From NCBI RefSeq assembly GCF_001667035.1, contig NZ_LZIR01000045.1, positions 1-64,000 on the forward strand: 64,000 bases of DNA, in the 5' to 3' direction. This DNA is from Mycobacterium sp. 852002-51057_SCH5723018 (lineage in GTDB: Bacteria > Actinomycetota > Actinomycetes > Mycobacteriales > Mycobacteriaceae). Numbering within the stretch: position 1 is the first letter of the stretch; each line of letters begins with the position of its first letter. Shown here piece after piece: positions 28,514-37,438 of the stretch. The notes under the pieces were generated by a model. The model saw only the letters and a list, made by a program, of their open reading frames with translations. It did no database searches and had not been told where the DNA came from. A program made the position numbers and the translations under genes.

Positions 28514-29884
28514 GTGGTACAGGCCCTTGCGAGCGACGGACTCAAGTCGCTACCCCTGCCGCCGGTGAACCCAATGCCTTTTCGTCAGCGCCTGGCGGCG
28601 GTGAGGGAATTCAGCACAGGGACAGAGCGGCTGCGAGATGCCGGCGGGCGGGTGAGCTTTTTCACCTTAGGCCCGCGATGGCTGATGCCTCCAATGGTGT
28701 TGGCAACGTCTCCGGATGCTATTCGCGACATCCTCAGTACCAAGGACGACTCCGTCGACAAGACAACCCCGGTCTTCGAGCAGGTGCGCCGCATCATCGG
28801 CGCCAGCCTGACTGACCTTCCCTTCGAGCCGTGGAAGTCGCGTCGGCGCACCCTACAGCCGGTGTTCACCAAACAGCGTGTGAGCGAGTTCGGCGGTCAC
28901 ATGGAGCAGGCGGCACAATCGGTTAGCGGCGGGTGGTGTGAGGATGCCGTGATCGATTTGGACGCCGAATGCCGCACGATCACGCTGCGCGCGCTTGGCC
29001 GATCAGTGCTCGGGCTTGACCTGGAACAGCGGGCCGACGAGGTGGTCGAGCCACTGCGGGTCGCGTTGGCCTACGCGGTCAGGCGCGCTACGAGCCCACT
29101 ACGCGCCCCTCGCTGGTTGCCCACACCGGCGCGTCAGCGTGCGCGAGCGGCAAGCGCCAAACTTCATGCTCTGACGCAGGAGATATTGCGGGACTGTCGC
29201 GCCGACCCGACACGAGTCGCACCACTGGTCCACGCCCTCATCGCCGCCGCGGATCCAGAGACCGGAAAACGGTTGTCTGATGAGGAGATTTGCGACGAGC
29301 TGGTCATGTTCCTCTTCGCTGGGCACGACACCACGGCGACGGCGTTGACGTACGCCCTGTGGTCTCTGGGACACCACCCCGATTGCCAGGACCGCGTCGC
29401 TGCAGAAGTTGCAGCGCTGCCGGATCGGCCGCTGACGTCGGACGACCTTCCACGGCTGACGTATACGGTGCAGGTGATACGGGAATCGCTACGCCTGTGC
29501 CCCCCAGCGCCCACGGGGACACGCATGGCGTGCCGGGACGTTGAGGTGGGCGGCTACCTGGTGCGGAAAGGCACCATGCTCATTGTCGGCAGAATGGCGG
29601 TACAACGCGATCCGCAACTTTGGGACGATCCACTTCGATTCGACCCTGAGCGGTTCAACCCGGTGAACTTCAAGGCTCTCGATCGGTGGCAATACCTGCC
29701 ATTCGGCGGCGGACCGCGCTCGTGCATCGGCGACCATTTCGCCATGCTCGAAGTCACACTCGCGTTAGCGACACTCATCCGCCGAGCGGAAATCCGCTCT
29801 CTCGACGACGAATTTCCGCTGGCATTGCACTTCACCATGATTGCCGGTGGTCCGATCCATGCCCGCGTTCGACCGCGTCGCTAG
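28514..29884 (+). CDS. Cytochrome P450
   Basis: A 456-residue soluble bacterial P450. The oxygen-binding I-helix is FAGHDTTATAL, the K-helix ExxR is ESLRLCPP, and the heme-thiolate loop is FGGGPRSCIGDHFAM with the ligand cysteine. GTG at 28514 is chosen because GGGAGG lies five bases before it; the longer frame from 28433 adds an arginine-rich N-terminus lacking family features. No ferredoxin gene is adjacent. The CYP family cannot be fixed by eye. It is divergent from a methyltransferase, consistent with tailoring of a lipid or secondary metabolite. Its stop is about 20 bases before a moeY remnant. Confidence 0.92.
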   Translation: MVQALASDGLKSLPLPPVNPMPFRQRLAAVREFSTGTERLRDAGGRVSFFTLGPRWLMPPMVLATSPDAIRDILSTKDDSVDKTTPVFEQVRRIIGASLTDLPFEPWKSRRRTLQPVFTKQRVSEFGGHMEQAAQSVSGGWCEDAVIDLDAECRTITLRALGRSVLGLDLEQRADEVVEPLRVALAYAVRRATSPLRAPRWLPTPARQRARAASAKLHALTQEILRDCRADPTRVAPLVHALIAAADPETGKRLSDEEICDELVMFLFAGHDTTATALTYALWSLGHHPDCQDRVAAEVAALPDRPLTSDDLPRLTYTVQVIRESLRLCPPAPTGTRMACRDVEVGGYLVRKGTMLIVGRMAVQRDPQLWDDPLRFDPERFNPVNFKALDRWQYLPFGGGPRSCIGDHFAMLEVTLALATLIRRAEIRSLDDEFPLALHFTMIAGGPIHARVRPRR

Positions 29885-29903
29885 CCGCGGAGAACCCGAA
29901 GGC

Positions 29904-30145
29904 GATGAAGCGCAGCGAGGTCACAGGCTCGTGGTGCAGCCGGTCTCGCCGGTCTTCCTGAACGCCCACAACTGGGCGGAATTCGACCAGCTGTCAACCC
30001 AGTTCGCCGATGAGCTAACAAGACTGCAGCGCGACTTCCACGGTCTCGCCCGGAGTCCGTCATGCTGGTCTTACGGCTCGCCGTCGGGCCACCGGCATCG
30101 ATACCGAGCCGCCGCCGCCTTGACCGGGCGCGGCTGCTCGACTGA
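29904..30145 (+). pseudogene. 3' remnant of a second moeY gene
   Basis: The frame from 29904 reads EAQRGHRLVVQPVSPVFLNAH and then FADELTRLQRDFHGLA, matching the moeY C-terminus (LAQREGLAVRPLSPVFLHARD, then FASELAHLQTDFVRL). After a one-base loss near 30050 it continues in another frame as ESVMLVLRLAVGPPASIPSRR to TGA at 30145, matching ESIVLVLRFTTAPPASVTSRR. It ends 114 bases before the GGDEF-EAL gene, the position an intact moeY would occupy by analogy with Rv1355c-Rv1354c. Confidence 0.85.
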
Positions 30146-30259
30146 GTGCGGCCAACCCTGACGCGCCACGCACGGATTTCCCGGTCCGATTTACGGATAG
30201 AAGTGTGACGCCGTAGGCAATACCGCCCCGGCGCACCATTGACAGCTACGGTAAGGGCA

Positions 30260-32143
30260 ATGTCGGGCACATTGGACTATCTGGTCACCGCGGCTGCCGC
30301 CGAGTTGATGGCGGCCACCGCGGCTGACTCTGCTGCGATCAGTCAGCGCGTGCTCGGCAACTTGGTTCGCGACCTGGGCGTGGACTTCAGTTTCCTGCGC
30401 CACAACGATCACACCATCCACGCGACGGTCCTGATCGCCGAATTCCCGCCACGCAACGCCGACCCCGACCCGATCGGTGTGGTGTATTTCGCCGATGCCG
30501 ACTCCGTCTTCGCGCAGACGGAACACCTCAAAGTGCCCGAGGTGGTGCGCCCCCGGCCGGCAAACGCCGACTATCAACGCAACATCGAAGAGGGCACCGG
30601 CACTCCCGCCGTCTCCCTGGCCGCCGTGCCGCTGCTGTCCGGCGACGTCACCACAGGAACGCTCGCCTTCGGCAAGCTCGGAGACCGCGAATGGCTACCA
30701 GAAGAGCTCAATGCGCTGCAGGCGATCGCCGCGCTCTTCGCTCAGCTGCAGGGCCGCACCGTCGCCGAAGAGCAACTCCACTATCTCGCCGAGCACGACG
30801 ACCTCACCGGCTTGCTGAACCGCAGGGCGCTGATCGAGTACCTGGACAAACGGCTGGCCGACGGAGAACCGGGCCCGGTCTCGGTAGTATTCGTTGCCCT
30901 GGACCGCTTCAAGGTCATCAACGATCACTTGGGCCAAAACGCCGGCGACCGGTTCATCGAGGCCTTCGCCGGGCTGGTGCGCGAGGCCACTGATGTGCCC
31001 TCGGCCATTGCCCGCTTCGGCGGCGACGAGTTCGTCGTCGTGCCCGCGGCGCCGATGGACATCGAATCCGCCGAAGTGTTTGGTCAGTGGTTGCACGACC
31101 GGGTTCACCAGCAGGTCGTGATCGACGGTGAGATGCTTACCCGCACGGTCAGTGTCGGCGTCGCATCGGGTATACCGGGGCAGCACAGCACTTCGGACGT
31201 GCTACGCCGGGTCGACCAGGCCCTCCGGTCGGCGAAAAGTTCCGGCGGCGACAAGGTCGCAACTTTCAGCCCTGAGATGTCGCGAACCAACATGATCCGC
31301 AACGATATCGAACTGTACCTGGAAGGGATGATCGATAGCGGTAGTGGCGCCCTGGTGCTCCATTACCTTCCGGAGTTTGACATGCGGACCGGTGAGATCC
31401 TCGGTACCGAGGCACTAATCCGTTGGCAACACCCGACTCTTGGACTCTTGATGCCTGATTCGTTCATCCAAGTGGTCGAATCGATCAACCTGGGCTCCAA
31501 ACTCGGCCGTCTCGTAATGCGTTCGGCCTGTGCGCAGTTCGGGCTTTGGCAGTCACGCGACATCGGGCGCGGTGCCGTACTGCGGGTCAATGTATCGCCC
31601 GTGCAGCTCGTTACGGATGGCATCGTCGACACCGTCGCGACGACCCTCGACGAATTCGGTCTCGATCCGAGCACCGTATGTCTGGAGATCACTGAAAGCG
31701 TGGTGGTCCAAGACATTGACGCCACACGCAAAACGCTCTTCAGATTGAAAGAAATCGGAGTACAGATCGCCATCGACGACTTCGGCACCGGCTACAGCGT
31801 GCTCACGTATCTGAAATCCCTTCCCGTCGATACGCTCAAGATCGACAAGGGGTTTGTCAGCAATCTCGATACCGACGCCGGCGATCTGGCGATCGTGCGC
31901 TCGACGATGGCCCTTGCGGACGCCTTCGGGCTCGACGTTGTCGCCGAAGGCGTCGAAACCGTAGCAGCGGCCAAGACGCTGCTCAGACTGGGATGCAATC
32001 GCGCGCAAGGCTTTCTACTGTCCCGTCCCCTGGATAGCGCGGCAATGGAGTCGCTGCTCGCCAAACGCGTCATACCAATGGACTTCTCCGACGCGGGTGT
32101 TGAGCCGCAGGATGAAGGAGCTGGGAAAAAGAACGCGGTTTGA
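30260..32143 (+). CDS. GAF-GGDEF-EAL cyclic di-GMP synthase/phosphodiesterase (Rv1354c type)
   Basis: A 627-residue cytoplasmic protein. Residues about 10-165 resemble a GAF sensor. The GGDEF domain (about 175-335) has an intact RFGGDEF at 252-258; the RxxD inhibitory site five residues before it is absent (DVPS). The EAL domain (about 355-605) has GTEALIRW, LRVNVSP, EITESVVV, IDDFGTGYS, LKIDK and AEGVET, so all catalytic residues are present. It is therefore likely bifunctional, making and breaking c-di-GMP, as shown for the M. smegmatis homologue. ATG 30260 is preferred over TTG 30239. It sits behind the moeY remnant. Confidence 0.93.
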   Translation: MSGTLDYLVTAAAAELMAATAADSAAISQRVLGNLVRDLGVDFSFLRHNDHTIHATVLIAEFPPRNADPDPIGVVYFADADSVFAQTEHLKVPEVVRPRPANADYQRNIEEGTGTPAVSLAAVPLLSGDVTTGTLAFGKLGDREWLPEELNALQAIAALFAQLQGRTVAEEQLHYLAEHDDLTGLLNRRALIEYLDKRLADGEPGPVSVVFVALDRFKVINDHLGQNAGDRFIEAFAGLVREATDVPSAIARFGGDEFVVVPAAPMDIESAEVFGQWLHDRVHQQVVIDGEMLTRTVSVGVASGIPGQHSTSDVLRRVDQALRSAKSSGGDKVATFSPEMSRTNMIRNDIELYLEGMIDSGSGALVLHYLPEFDMRTGEILGTEALIRWQHPTLGLLMPDSFIQVVESINLGSKLGRLVMRSACAQFGLWQSRDIGRGAVLRVNVSPVQLVTDGIVDTVATTLDEFGLDPSTVCLEITESVVVQDIDATRKTLFRLKEIGVQIAIDDFGTGYSVLTYLKSLPVDTLKIDKGFVSNLDTDAGDLAIVRSTMALADAFGLDVVAEGVETVAAAKTLLRLGCNRAQGFLLSRPLDSAAMESLLAKRVIPMDFSDAGVEPQDEGAGKKNAV

Positions 32144-32173
32144 CCCGCGGGAAGCGCGGCCTCTCGCGGCGCG

Positions 32174-32773
32174 TTATGGGCGGCGTTGCAACAGGTAGTA
32201 GTACGTCGGGGTCTTGTCATCGAGTTCCCGTTCGTCGCCCGTGGACAACAGCGTCCAGCCGGAAGCGAACCGTCGCTCGACCTCGGCGTGATCGATGCCT
32301 GGAACGCCGAACCTACCGCCGGGAGGGAACGCCGTAATGAACAGCCGCGCGTCGGGGGCCGCCACGGTGCCGACTTCCCGTACGTACGCCTCACGGTCGC
32401 CGCCACTCATGTTGTGGATGCACCCGTTGTCGACGATCAACTGGAAGTCTGTACCGATCCCCTCCTGGCTCAGCCGCGTGACGTCCGCGCGGACGAAGTT
32501 GACCGAAGCATCGGCGGCGCGGGCCTTGGCGCGCGCCTTATCGAGCGGCTTTGCGACGTAGTCGACTCCTGTAACCTTCCACCCGCGTTGAGCGAGGTAG
32601 ATTGAGCAATCTCCGGTACCGCACCCGACGTCAAGGGCCGATCCAGTTGGCAGCGAGGGCGTCTCAGCGGTCTGCTCGATCAGATCTCGTAGACCCTGCC
32701 CGATCGGATGGCCCTCCCACGGCGTGAAGCCGACCCGGTAGAAGAACCGAAACCTCGCGTGTCGGGAAGCCAT
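32174..32773 (-). CDS. Class I SAM-dependent methyltransferase, second in block
   Basis: A protein of about 199 residues from ATG 32773 (or 236 from GTG 32884). Motif I is ALDVGCGTGDCSIYLA, the acidic loop GVDYVAKPLDKA, and DFQLIVDNGCIHNM marks motif IV. The N-terminus ARFRFFYRVGFTPWEGHPIGQGLRDLIE resembles mycobacterial thiopurine-methyltransferase-like proteins. No ribosome site distinguishes the starts; homology to the family favours 32773. It converges on the GGDEF-EAL gene and is divergent from the second diguanylate cyclase. The substrate is unknown. Confidence 0.8.
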   Translation of the reverse strand: MASRHARFRFFYRVGFTPWEGHPIGQGLRDLIEQTAETPSLPTGSALDVGCGTGDCSIYLAQRGWKVTGVDYVAKPLDKARAKARAADASVNFVRADVTRLSQEGIGTDFQLIVDNGCIHNMSGGDREAYVREVGTVAAPDARLFITAFPPGGRFGVPGIDHAEVERRFASGWTLLSTGDERELDDKTPTYYYLLQRRP

Positions 32774-32946
32774 AGCCGCAATGATGGCATTCGCGGCGAC
32801 GAGCCGCTCCCCGACCCCGTCCAACGTCCTAGGGCCGGGGATTATTTGTGATGGCAAACGCTTACCCCGGAGTAACATTCGCACTCACTGGGGTCGGGAG
32901 CCGCGGCTGGCACGAAAAGCGCGGCAAAGAAAGGGTTCGCTGACGA

Positions 32947-34017
32947 ATGTCACCGCTGAAAGCGTGGTGGAGCCAGCCAGACCATTACGAGTGGGCCACC
33001 ACTTTTCTGCGCCAACGCGGAATGCTGCGTTCGGCACGGATGATTTTGGCTGGTGTCACCGGATCCTCGGCGTTAGTGCCGCTGACCGTACTGCCGAGCC
33101 AATATCACCCCAGCCGCGTCGAGGTGATCATCGGCGTGGTCGCGGCGACGTTCACGCTCGCCGTGACCGTACTCTGGCTGACGCGCTGGCCCACGCGTCT
33201 ACAGTCGCAGGTCGGCGTGGCGCTGGGTGCGGTGTGTGTCGGCGGGTGGAGCCTGGTCCAGCCCACGGCGGCCCTCGCCGCCCTGGCGTGCACCGCCCTG
33301 GCGATCCCCGGCTGTTACATCGCGTTTTTCCACAGCCCAAGACTTCTGGTCTTCAACGGCGTCGTAGCCGTCGTGGTCACCACTATTGCGGTGCTGCGGC
33401 TGGCGCATGAGGTCAACCTGGCCGCGGCGGCCTCCGCGTTCTGGCTCAACGCATTCCTGAATTTCTGGCTACCCCTCGGCATTTGGGGCATGTCACGGGC
33501 GATGGGCACATATGCTCTTCGCTCCGAGGAGGATGCGCTCACCGGTCTGCTGAACCGGCGGGCATTCACCGAGGCGGTCAGTAACCGCTTGGCGAATCCG
33601 CCCCCGACGCACACCCATCTGGCGGTGGTGATGGTCGATCTCGACAACTTCAAACGCATCAATGACACCCACGGTCATTCGGCCGGTGACCTCGCCCTGC
33701 GGGCAGCGGCCGACCTGCTGCGTGAGCACGCCCCCGCCGACGCGGTCATCTGCCGCGCCGGCGGCGAAGAATTCTTGGTCGCGCTGACCGCGGAGATGTC
33801 AGACGTGGGGCCCCTGGCGACGAAGTTTTGCACCGCCCTCGGCGAGCTCCCTCCTAGGGTGACAGCCAGCGTCGGCACAGCAAGCGCCGAACTGCGCCTA
33901 CTCACCGGGACCGACGTCGCATGGCTGGTCGACGAGCTGATCACCATCGCCGACACCGCCATGTATGCCGCCAAACGCCGCGGCGGGAATCAGGTTCAGC
34001 ACAGCGTGAGGACGTAG
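32947..34017 (+). CDS. Membrane diguanylate cyclase
   Basis: A 356-residue protein. About residues 30-185 hold six hydrophobic segments forming a membrane sensor without a named ligand domain. The C-terminal half is a GGDEF domain starting at DALTGLLNRRAF, with VVMVDLDNFKRINDTHGHSAGD and the active-site variant RAGGEEFLVAL. GGEEF is a functional form of the motif; no RxxD inhibitory site precedes it. It would make c-di-GMP in response to an envelope signal. With the GGDEF-EAL protein it gives this block two c-di-GMP enzymes. Confidence 0.9.
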   Translation: MSPLKAWWSQPDHYEWATTFLRQRGMLRSARMILAGVTGSSALVPLTVLPSQYHPSRVEVIIGVVAATFTLAVTVLWLTRWPTRLQSQVGVALGAVCVGGWSLVQPTAALAALACTALAIPGCYIAFFHSPRLLVFNGVVAVVVTTIAVLRLAHEVNLAAAASAFWLNAFLNFWLPLGIWGMSRAMGTYALRSEEDALTGLLNRRAFTEAVSNRLANPPPTHTHLAVVMVDLDNFKRINDTHGHSAGDLALRAAADLLREHAPADAVICRAGGEEFLVALTAEMSDVGPLATKFCTALGELPPRVTASVGTASAELRLLTGTDVAWLVDELITIADTAMYAAKRRGGNQVQHSVRT

Positions 34018-34152
34018 TGCGCACGCTGAAAGGTCAGTGACGTAGCCGTATCTTCGCCCAGATCGGAGCCGCCGCGACCATCGTGAAGGGGTTCTTCGGG
34101 GCCGACGGCAACGTTGTGACGGCACGCATGGGCTCGGTCATGAACACGAGTC

Positions 34153-34187
34153 GGCCCCAGAGCCCGCCAGGGTGCGCGGGCGGGGCC
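34153..34187. terminator. Strong GC hairpin between convergent genes
   Basis: GGCCCC (34153-34158) plus GCCCGC (34162-34167) pair with GCGGGC (34176-34181) plus GGGGCC (34182-34187), giving a 12-bp stem with a 3-base bulge. It lies between the diguanylate cyclase and the LuxI-like gene. No T-tract; the symmetry suits a bidirectional terminator. Confidence 0.6.
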
Positions 34188-34210
34188 GTGAGCTCAACTC
34201 GTGATTTCTC

Positions 34211-34927
34211 TTATGCCGAGATACGGCTGAGGATCTCGGAGTCCTCGGCGCACATCAGCTTGAATTGCTCGGGTTCGGCATGCGTGGCAATGGTACGGCG
34301 ATCCCACCACATGACTTTGGTTTGGTAGTTCGCATTGGGATAGGCGGCCGCCGGTATCCGCGAGGCCACCACACCCCCGGAGGATCGCCACTGCTCCAAG
34401 ACATGAGCCGCCGCGGTGGCCATGACGAACTGAACGCCCATTAGCGTCATAATCGGCAGCGCGGTGCGGGCCAACACCCTGGGGATCGCGCGGCTCCCGT
34501 AATCGTGGGAATTGGCCCAGGCGCTTTTGACTTCCACGACGCCGAACGGGAGCCGGTTGGCAATCATATGGCGCAGCCCGGCCAGGCCCGGGTTGCCATT
34601 CCACTCCTCGAGCGCGTGCGACTCCTCGGGCGCACGCAAGGGGCCCACGACACGTGTGCCCCCGACCACCATGCCTTGTGGATCGACCGCAGCAAAGAAA
34701 AGCGCGGTGTCGGCGCCATCCCGGACCGCGTCGATGTCGAGCACCCATTCCAGCCCGTGCCGGCGATAGCTGTTCAGCGCGCCTTCCAGGTATTGCTCCC
34801 ACAGCTCGGGTTCCGTCCCCGGGGTGGACGCGGTAATCCGACATCCCGTCGCCTCATCCCGCCACTCCGCCGTGCCCCCAAGCCACGAGCTGTCGGTCAC
34901 TCTGCGTAGCAGCTGAGCCGCTTCCAT
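34211..34927 (-). CDS. LuxI/FeeM-like N-acyl amino acid synthase candidate (GNAT fold)
   Basis: A 238-residue protein resembling the acyl-homoserine-lactone synthase / N-acyl amino acid synthase superfamily. The signature region HGLEWVLDIDAVRDGADTALFFAAVDPQGMVVGGTRVVGPL carries the spaced aspartates and the Arg of the 'D..D...G.VVG..R..GP' pattern. VVEVKSAWAN could supply the conserved glutamate. If correct it would join an acyl chain from ACP or CoA to an amino acid or related amine, giving a diffusible signal or lipid. AAAGGA before the ATG supports the start. It faces the diguanylate cyclase and is preceded by an AT-rich gap. Distant similarity only; an ordinary GNAT acetyltransferase is the alternative. 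Confidence 0.6.
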   Translation of the reverse strand: MEAAQLLRRVTDSSWLGGTAEWRDEATGCRITASTPGTEPELWEQYLEGALNSYRRHGLEWVLDIDAVRDGADTALFFAAVDPQGMVVGGTRVVGPLRAPEESHALEEWNGNPGLAGLRHMIANRLPFGVVEVKSAWANSHDYGSRAIPRVLARTALPIMTLMGVQFVMATAAAHVLEQWRSSGGVVASRIPAAAYPNANYQTKVMWWDRRTIATHAEPEQFKLMCAEDSEILSRISA

Positions 34928-35549
34928 AGGTATCCTTTCACTTCGGATCCGTACTGATCTACTATTTCTGCGCTTATCGGAGTATTTTCGTTCTATCCGC
35001 CGAATAAATTACCTACCAACTGCACCCTTGGACATCGGTTGCGGCGACGACACGGTAACTTTACGAGCGATCTATGTTCACATTGATCACGGCCATGAAT
35101 ACAAAATTTGCCGGCAACGGTGCACATCGCTTTCCTAGGTATCGTGGCCCGTGATCGCGGCGCTGCCGCCATTCCGGTTACACCTGCGGGTATATGTCCG
35201 CGTGGGTTGGTGCGGACACAGCGATTAGGCCTGTTCGAGGCACCTAGGCCTCTTCTCACTTAGATGATTTAACCGGACAAAGCCGCCGGATTCTACCTCA
35301 GATTTGCCCAGGCACCGGGGGACGGTCGCCGAGAAGTTAGCTGTCATCCGCCCGCGCGATCTCGTTTTCCGTCCGCTCCGGCACTGGATTGGCACAAATC
35401 GGCGAACTAGTCACGGCTGCGCCGAGACGGTGCCGAATTGTGGGCACCGAATGCAATTCGGCAGCAGTGTTTAGCCTGCCGCGTGGAATCGATTCTTCGG
35501 CCGGAGAGGCGACTTCGCGAAAGCCAGGCGTGGGCGCAGACTGGAAGTC
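34928..35549. other. AT-rich intergenic gap of about 620 bases
   Basis: The first 180 bases (34921-35100) contain 83 G or C by count, about 46 percent, far below the flanking genes. It must hold the promoter of the minus-strand LuxI-like gene. Small open frames (for example 34993-35259 and 35337-35588, both minus) have no recognisable product. I see no repeat array or RNA gene. The composition suggests foreign DNA or an Lsr2-bound regulatory region. Confidence 0.5.
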
Positions 35550-36005
35550 ATGATCGCAGACTCGACCGCGCCGCACCGGCCGGTGCACTCATTCGCTGCG
35601 CGAGTCCGGCGAGGAATCTTCGCGCGGCACTGCAATCCGTGGAGCGCGTGGACCCGCTGGGCGAGCACGCCGCTGACGCTGGTGCCCGTGTGGACCCGGC
35701 GCTGGAGCCACGCGGCGTTGGTCGCGCTGTGGTTGGCCGTGAATCCGTTCGTCTTCGGCAAGCCGGCGCACGAACACGCCTGGTCTACCAGAGCGATGCT
35801 GGGCGAGGAGCTGTGGATCAGCCGCCGCCCCCGGGACGCCGCCATGCTCGTCAGCGCGGTGACATCCGCGGCCGCGGTGACCGCCGCCGTCGCCGCCCGC
35901 CGCCATCGACCGCTGCCGGCGGCGATCGCGACCGCGGCGCAGATGGCCTTGACGCTGGTGTATTGGTCGCAGATGGTGCGCTACGTCGATCGCCGGCCGC
36001 AGTAG
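35550..36005 (+). CDS. Small membrane protein, DUF6653-like
   Basis: A 151-residue protein with about three hydrophobic segments (LTLVPVWTRRWSHAALVALWLAVNPFVFG, the alanine-rich 100-115 stretch, and the C-terminal LPAAIATAAQMALTLVYWSQMV). The NPFVFG and ARHCNPWSAWTRW motifs remind me of the uncharacterised DUF6653 family. It ends 9 bases before the Rv1638A-like gene and may begin the operon running towards uvrA. Function unknown. Confidence 0.7.
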   Translation: MIADSTAPHRPVHSFAARVRRGIFARHCNPWSAWTRWASTPLTLVPVWTRRWSHAALVALWLAVNPFVFGKPAHEHAWSTRAMLGEELWISRRPRDAAMLVSAVTSAAAVTAAVAARRHRPLPAAIATAAQMALTLVYWSQMVRYVDRRPQ

Positions 36006-36014
36006 CGTGGCGTC

Positions 36015-36248
36015 ATGCCCGACGAACCATCAGCCCCCGAGCCAGGTTACGACAGCGCCGGTGTGCCGACCTTCGAATCGGTCCGCGACAAGATCGAAGC
36101 CCGGTACGCGACGGCCCAGGGCGCGACCGAGCTGGAATCCGAGACGGCCGAGGGCCGTTCCATCGAAGAGCAGTACGAAGAGCGCCAGCGCGGGGCGGCC
36201 GAGCGGTTGGCGCAGATCCGGGAGTCGATGCGCCCCGACGATCCGTAA
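36015..36248 (+). CDS. Small acidic conserved protein (Rv1638A type)
   Basis: A 77-residue protein rich in Glu, Gln and Arg with a predicted helical, possibly coiled-coil, centre (RDKIEARYATAQGATELESETAEGRSIEEQYEERQRGAAERLAQIRESM). No membrane segment or signal peptide. It lies in the same position relative to uvrA as Rv1638A of M. tuberculosis. The next gene starts 3 bases after its stop, so the two are translationally coupled. Function unknown. Confidence 0.75.
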   Translation: MPDEPSAPEPGYDSAGVPTFESVRDKIEARYATAQGATELESETAEGRSIEEQYEERQRGAAERLAQIRESMRPDDP

Positions 36249-36250
36249 CC

Positions 36251-37438
36251 GTGCGCACGTTCACGATCCCCGAGCGCCGTAACCGCTTGGGGCGCAGGCA
36301 TTTTCTGTCAGCGACCGACTCACCGGCGACAACGCGGGTCATCGCCGGCCTGGTCGGGCTGCATGCGACCGATCCCGCGACCCCGTACCTGTCGCTATGG
36401 GCGCGGTGTCCCGGATTTACCACCGCCGAGCTGGAGCTGGAGCTGTACGAGAAGCGCTCCGCGGTCAGGCATCTGGCGATGCGGCGAACGCTGTGGCTGG
36501 TGGTCGCCGACGACATGCCGATGATTCAGTCGGCGGCCAGCGAGCGGGTTGCCGACAACGAACACCGCAGGCTGGCCGCCGACGTGCAGAAGGCCGGCGT
36601 GGCCGCGGACGGCGACCGCTGGCTGAAGCGGGCCCGCTCCGCGGTGTTGCGCCACCTGGCTGACACCGGCCCGGCCGCCAGCACCGAACTGCGGGCCGCG
36701 CTTCCCGAACTGGCCGGCAGCTACGATCCGGCACCCGGAAAGCCTTGGGGCGGCGCCGTTCCCGTTGCCCCGCGGGTCCTGACGGTGCTCTCGGCGCGCG
36801 GCGATATCGTGCGCGGTCCCAACGACGGAGCCTGGACCACGTCGCGCCCGCGGTGGGCCATCACCGCGCACTGGCTCACCGACCTGGGTGAGCCGGTCCC
36901 CGAACGGGAAGCGCGGGCCGAGCTGACCCGGCGCTGGCTGGCCACGTTCGGGCCCGCCACCGCCGCCGATATCAAATGGTGGTTCGGCTCCACGCTGACA
37001 GCCGCCCGAAACGCGCTGGCCGACATCGGCGCGGTGGCGGTCGACCTGCACGGCGGCCCCGGCTATGCGCTGCCCGACGACCTCGAGCCCGAGCCCGAGG
37101 CGCCACCGTGGGGCGCGCTGCTGCCGTGCCTGGACGCCACCACGATGGGATGGTTCGGGCGCGAGTGGTATCTCGGCGACCATCGCGCCCAGGTGTTCGA
37201 CCGCAACGGCAACGCAGGCCCGACGGCGTGGTGGAACGGACGCGTTGTGGGTGGCTGGTACCAAGACGAGGGCGCCCGCGTCCGGCTGCGACTGCTCGAA
37301 GATCCGGGCCGCGACGGGCGGCGAGCCCTGCAGCGACGAGCCGACGAACTCACCTCGTGGCTCGACGGCGTGCGGATCAGCCCCCGCTTCCCCTCTCCCC
37401 TGTCGAAAGCCGCGGGGCGCGCGGACCGCGAGACATAA
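36251..37438 (+). CDS. Winged-helix protein of the AlkZ/YcaQ-like family
   Basis: A 395-residue protein of the 'winged helix DNA-binding domain-containing' family (HTH_42), related to AlkZ/YcaQ glycosylases that unhook interstrand crosslinks. Visible family features are the start RRNRLGRRHF, VIAGLVGLHATDPATPYLSLWAR, AMRRTLWLV and the later WLATFGPATAADIKWWFG and VVGGWYQDEGARV. Whether this member has glycosylase activity is not certain. The GTG at 36251 follows the preceding stop by two bases. It converges on uvrA, another DNA-repair gene. Confidence 0.8.
   Translation: MRTFTIPERRNRLGRRHFLSATDSPATTRVIAGLVGLHATDPATPYLSLWARCPGFTTAELELELYEKRSAVRHLAMRRTLWLVVADDMPMIQSAASERVADNEHRRLAADVQKAGVAADGDRWLKRARSAVLRHLADTGPAASTELRAALPELAGSYDPAPGKPWGGAVPVAPRVLTVLSARGDIVRGPNDGAWTTSRPRWAITAHWLTDLGEPVPEREARAELTRRWLATFGPATAADIKWWFGSTLTAARNALADIGAVAVDLHGGPGYALPDDLEPEPEAPPWGALLPCLDATTMGWFGREWYLGDHRAQVFDRNGNAGPTAWWNGRVVGGWYQDEGARVRLRLLEDPGRDGRRALQRRADELTSWLDGVRISPRFPSPLSKAAGRADRET

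Noticed and set aside
35337-35588. 83-codon minus-strand frame in the gap before 35550
   Set aside because: No start signal or known similarity, and it overlaps the 5' end of the membrane protein gene.
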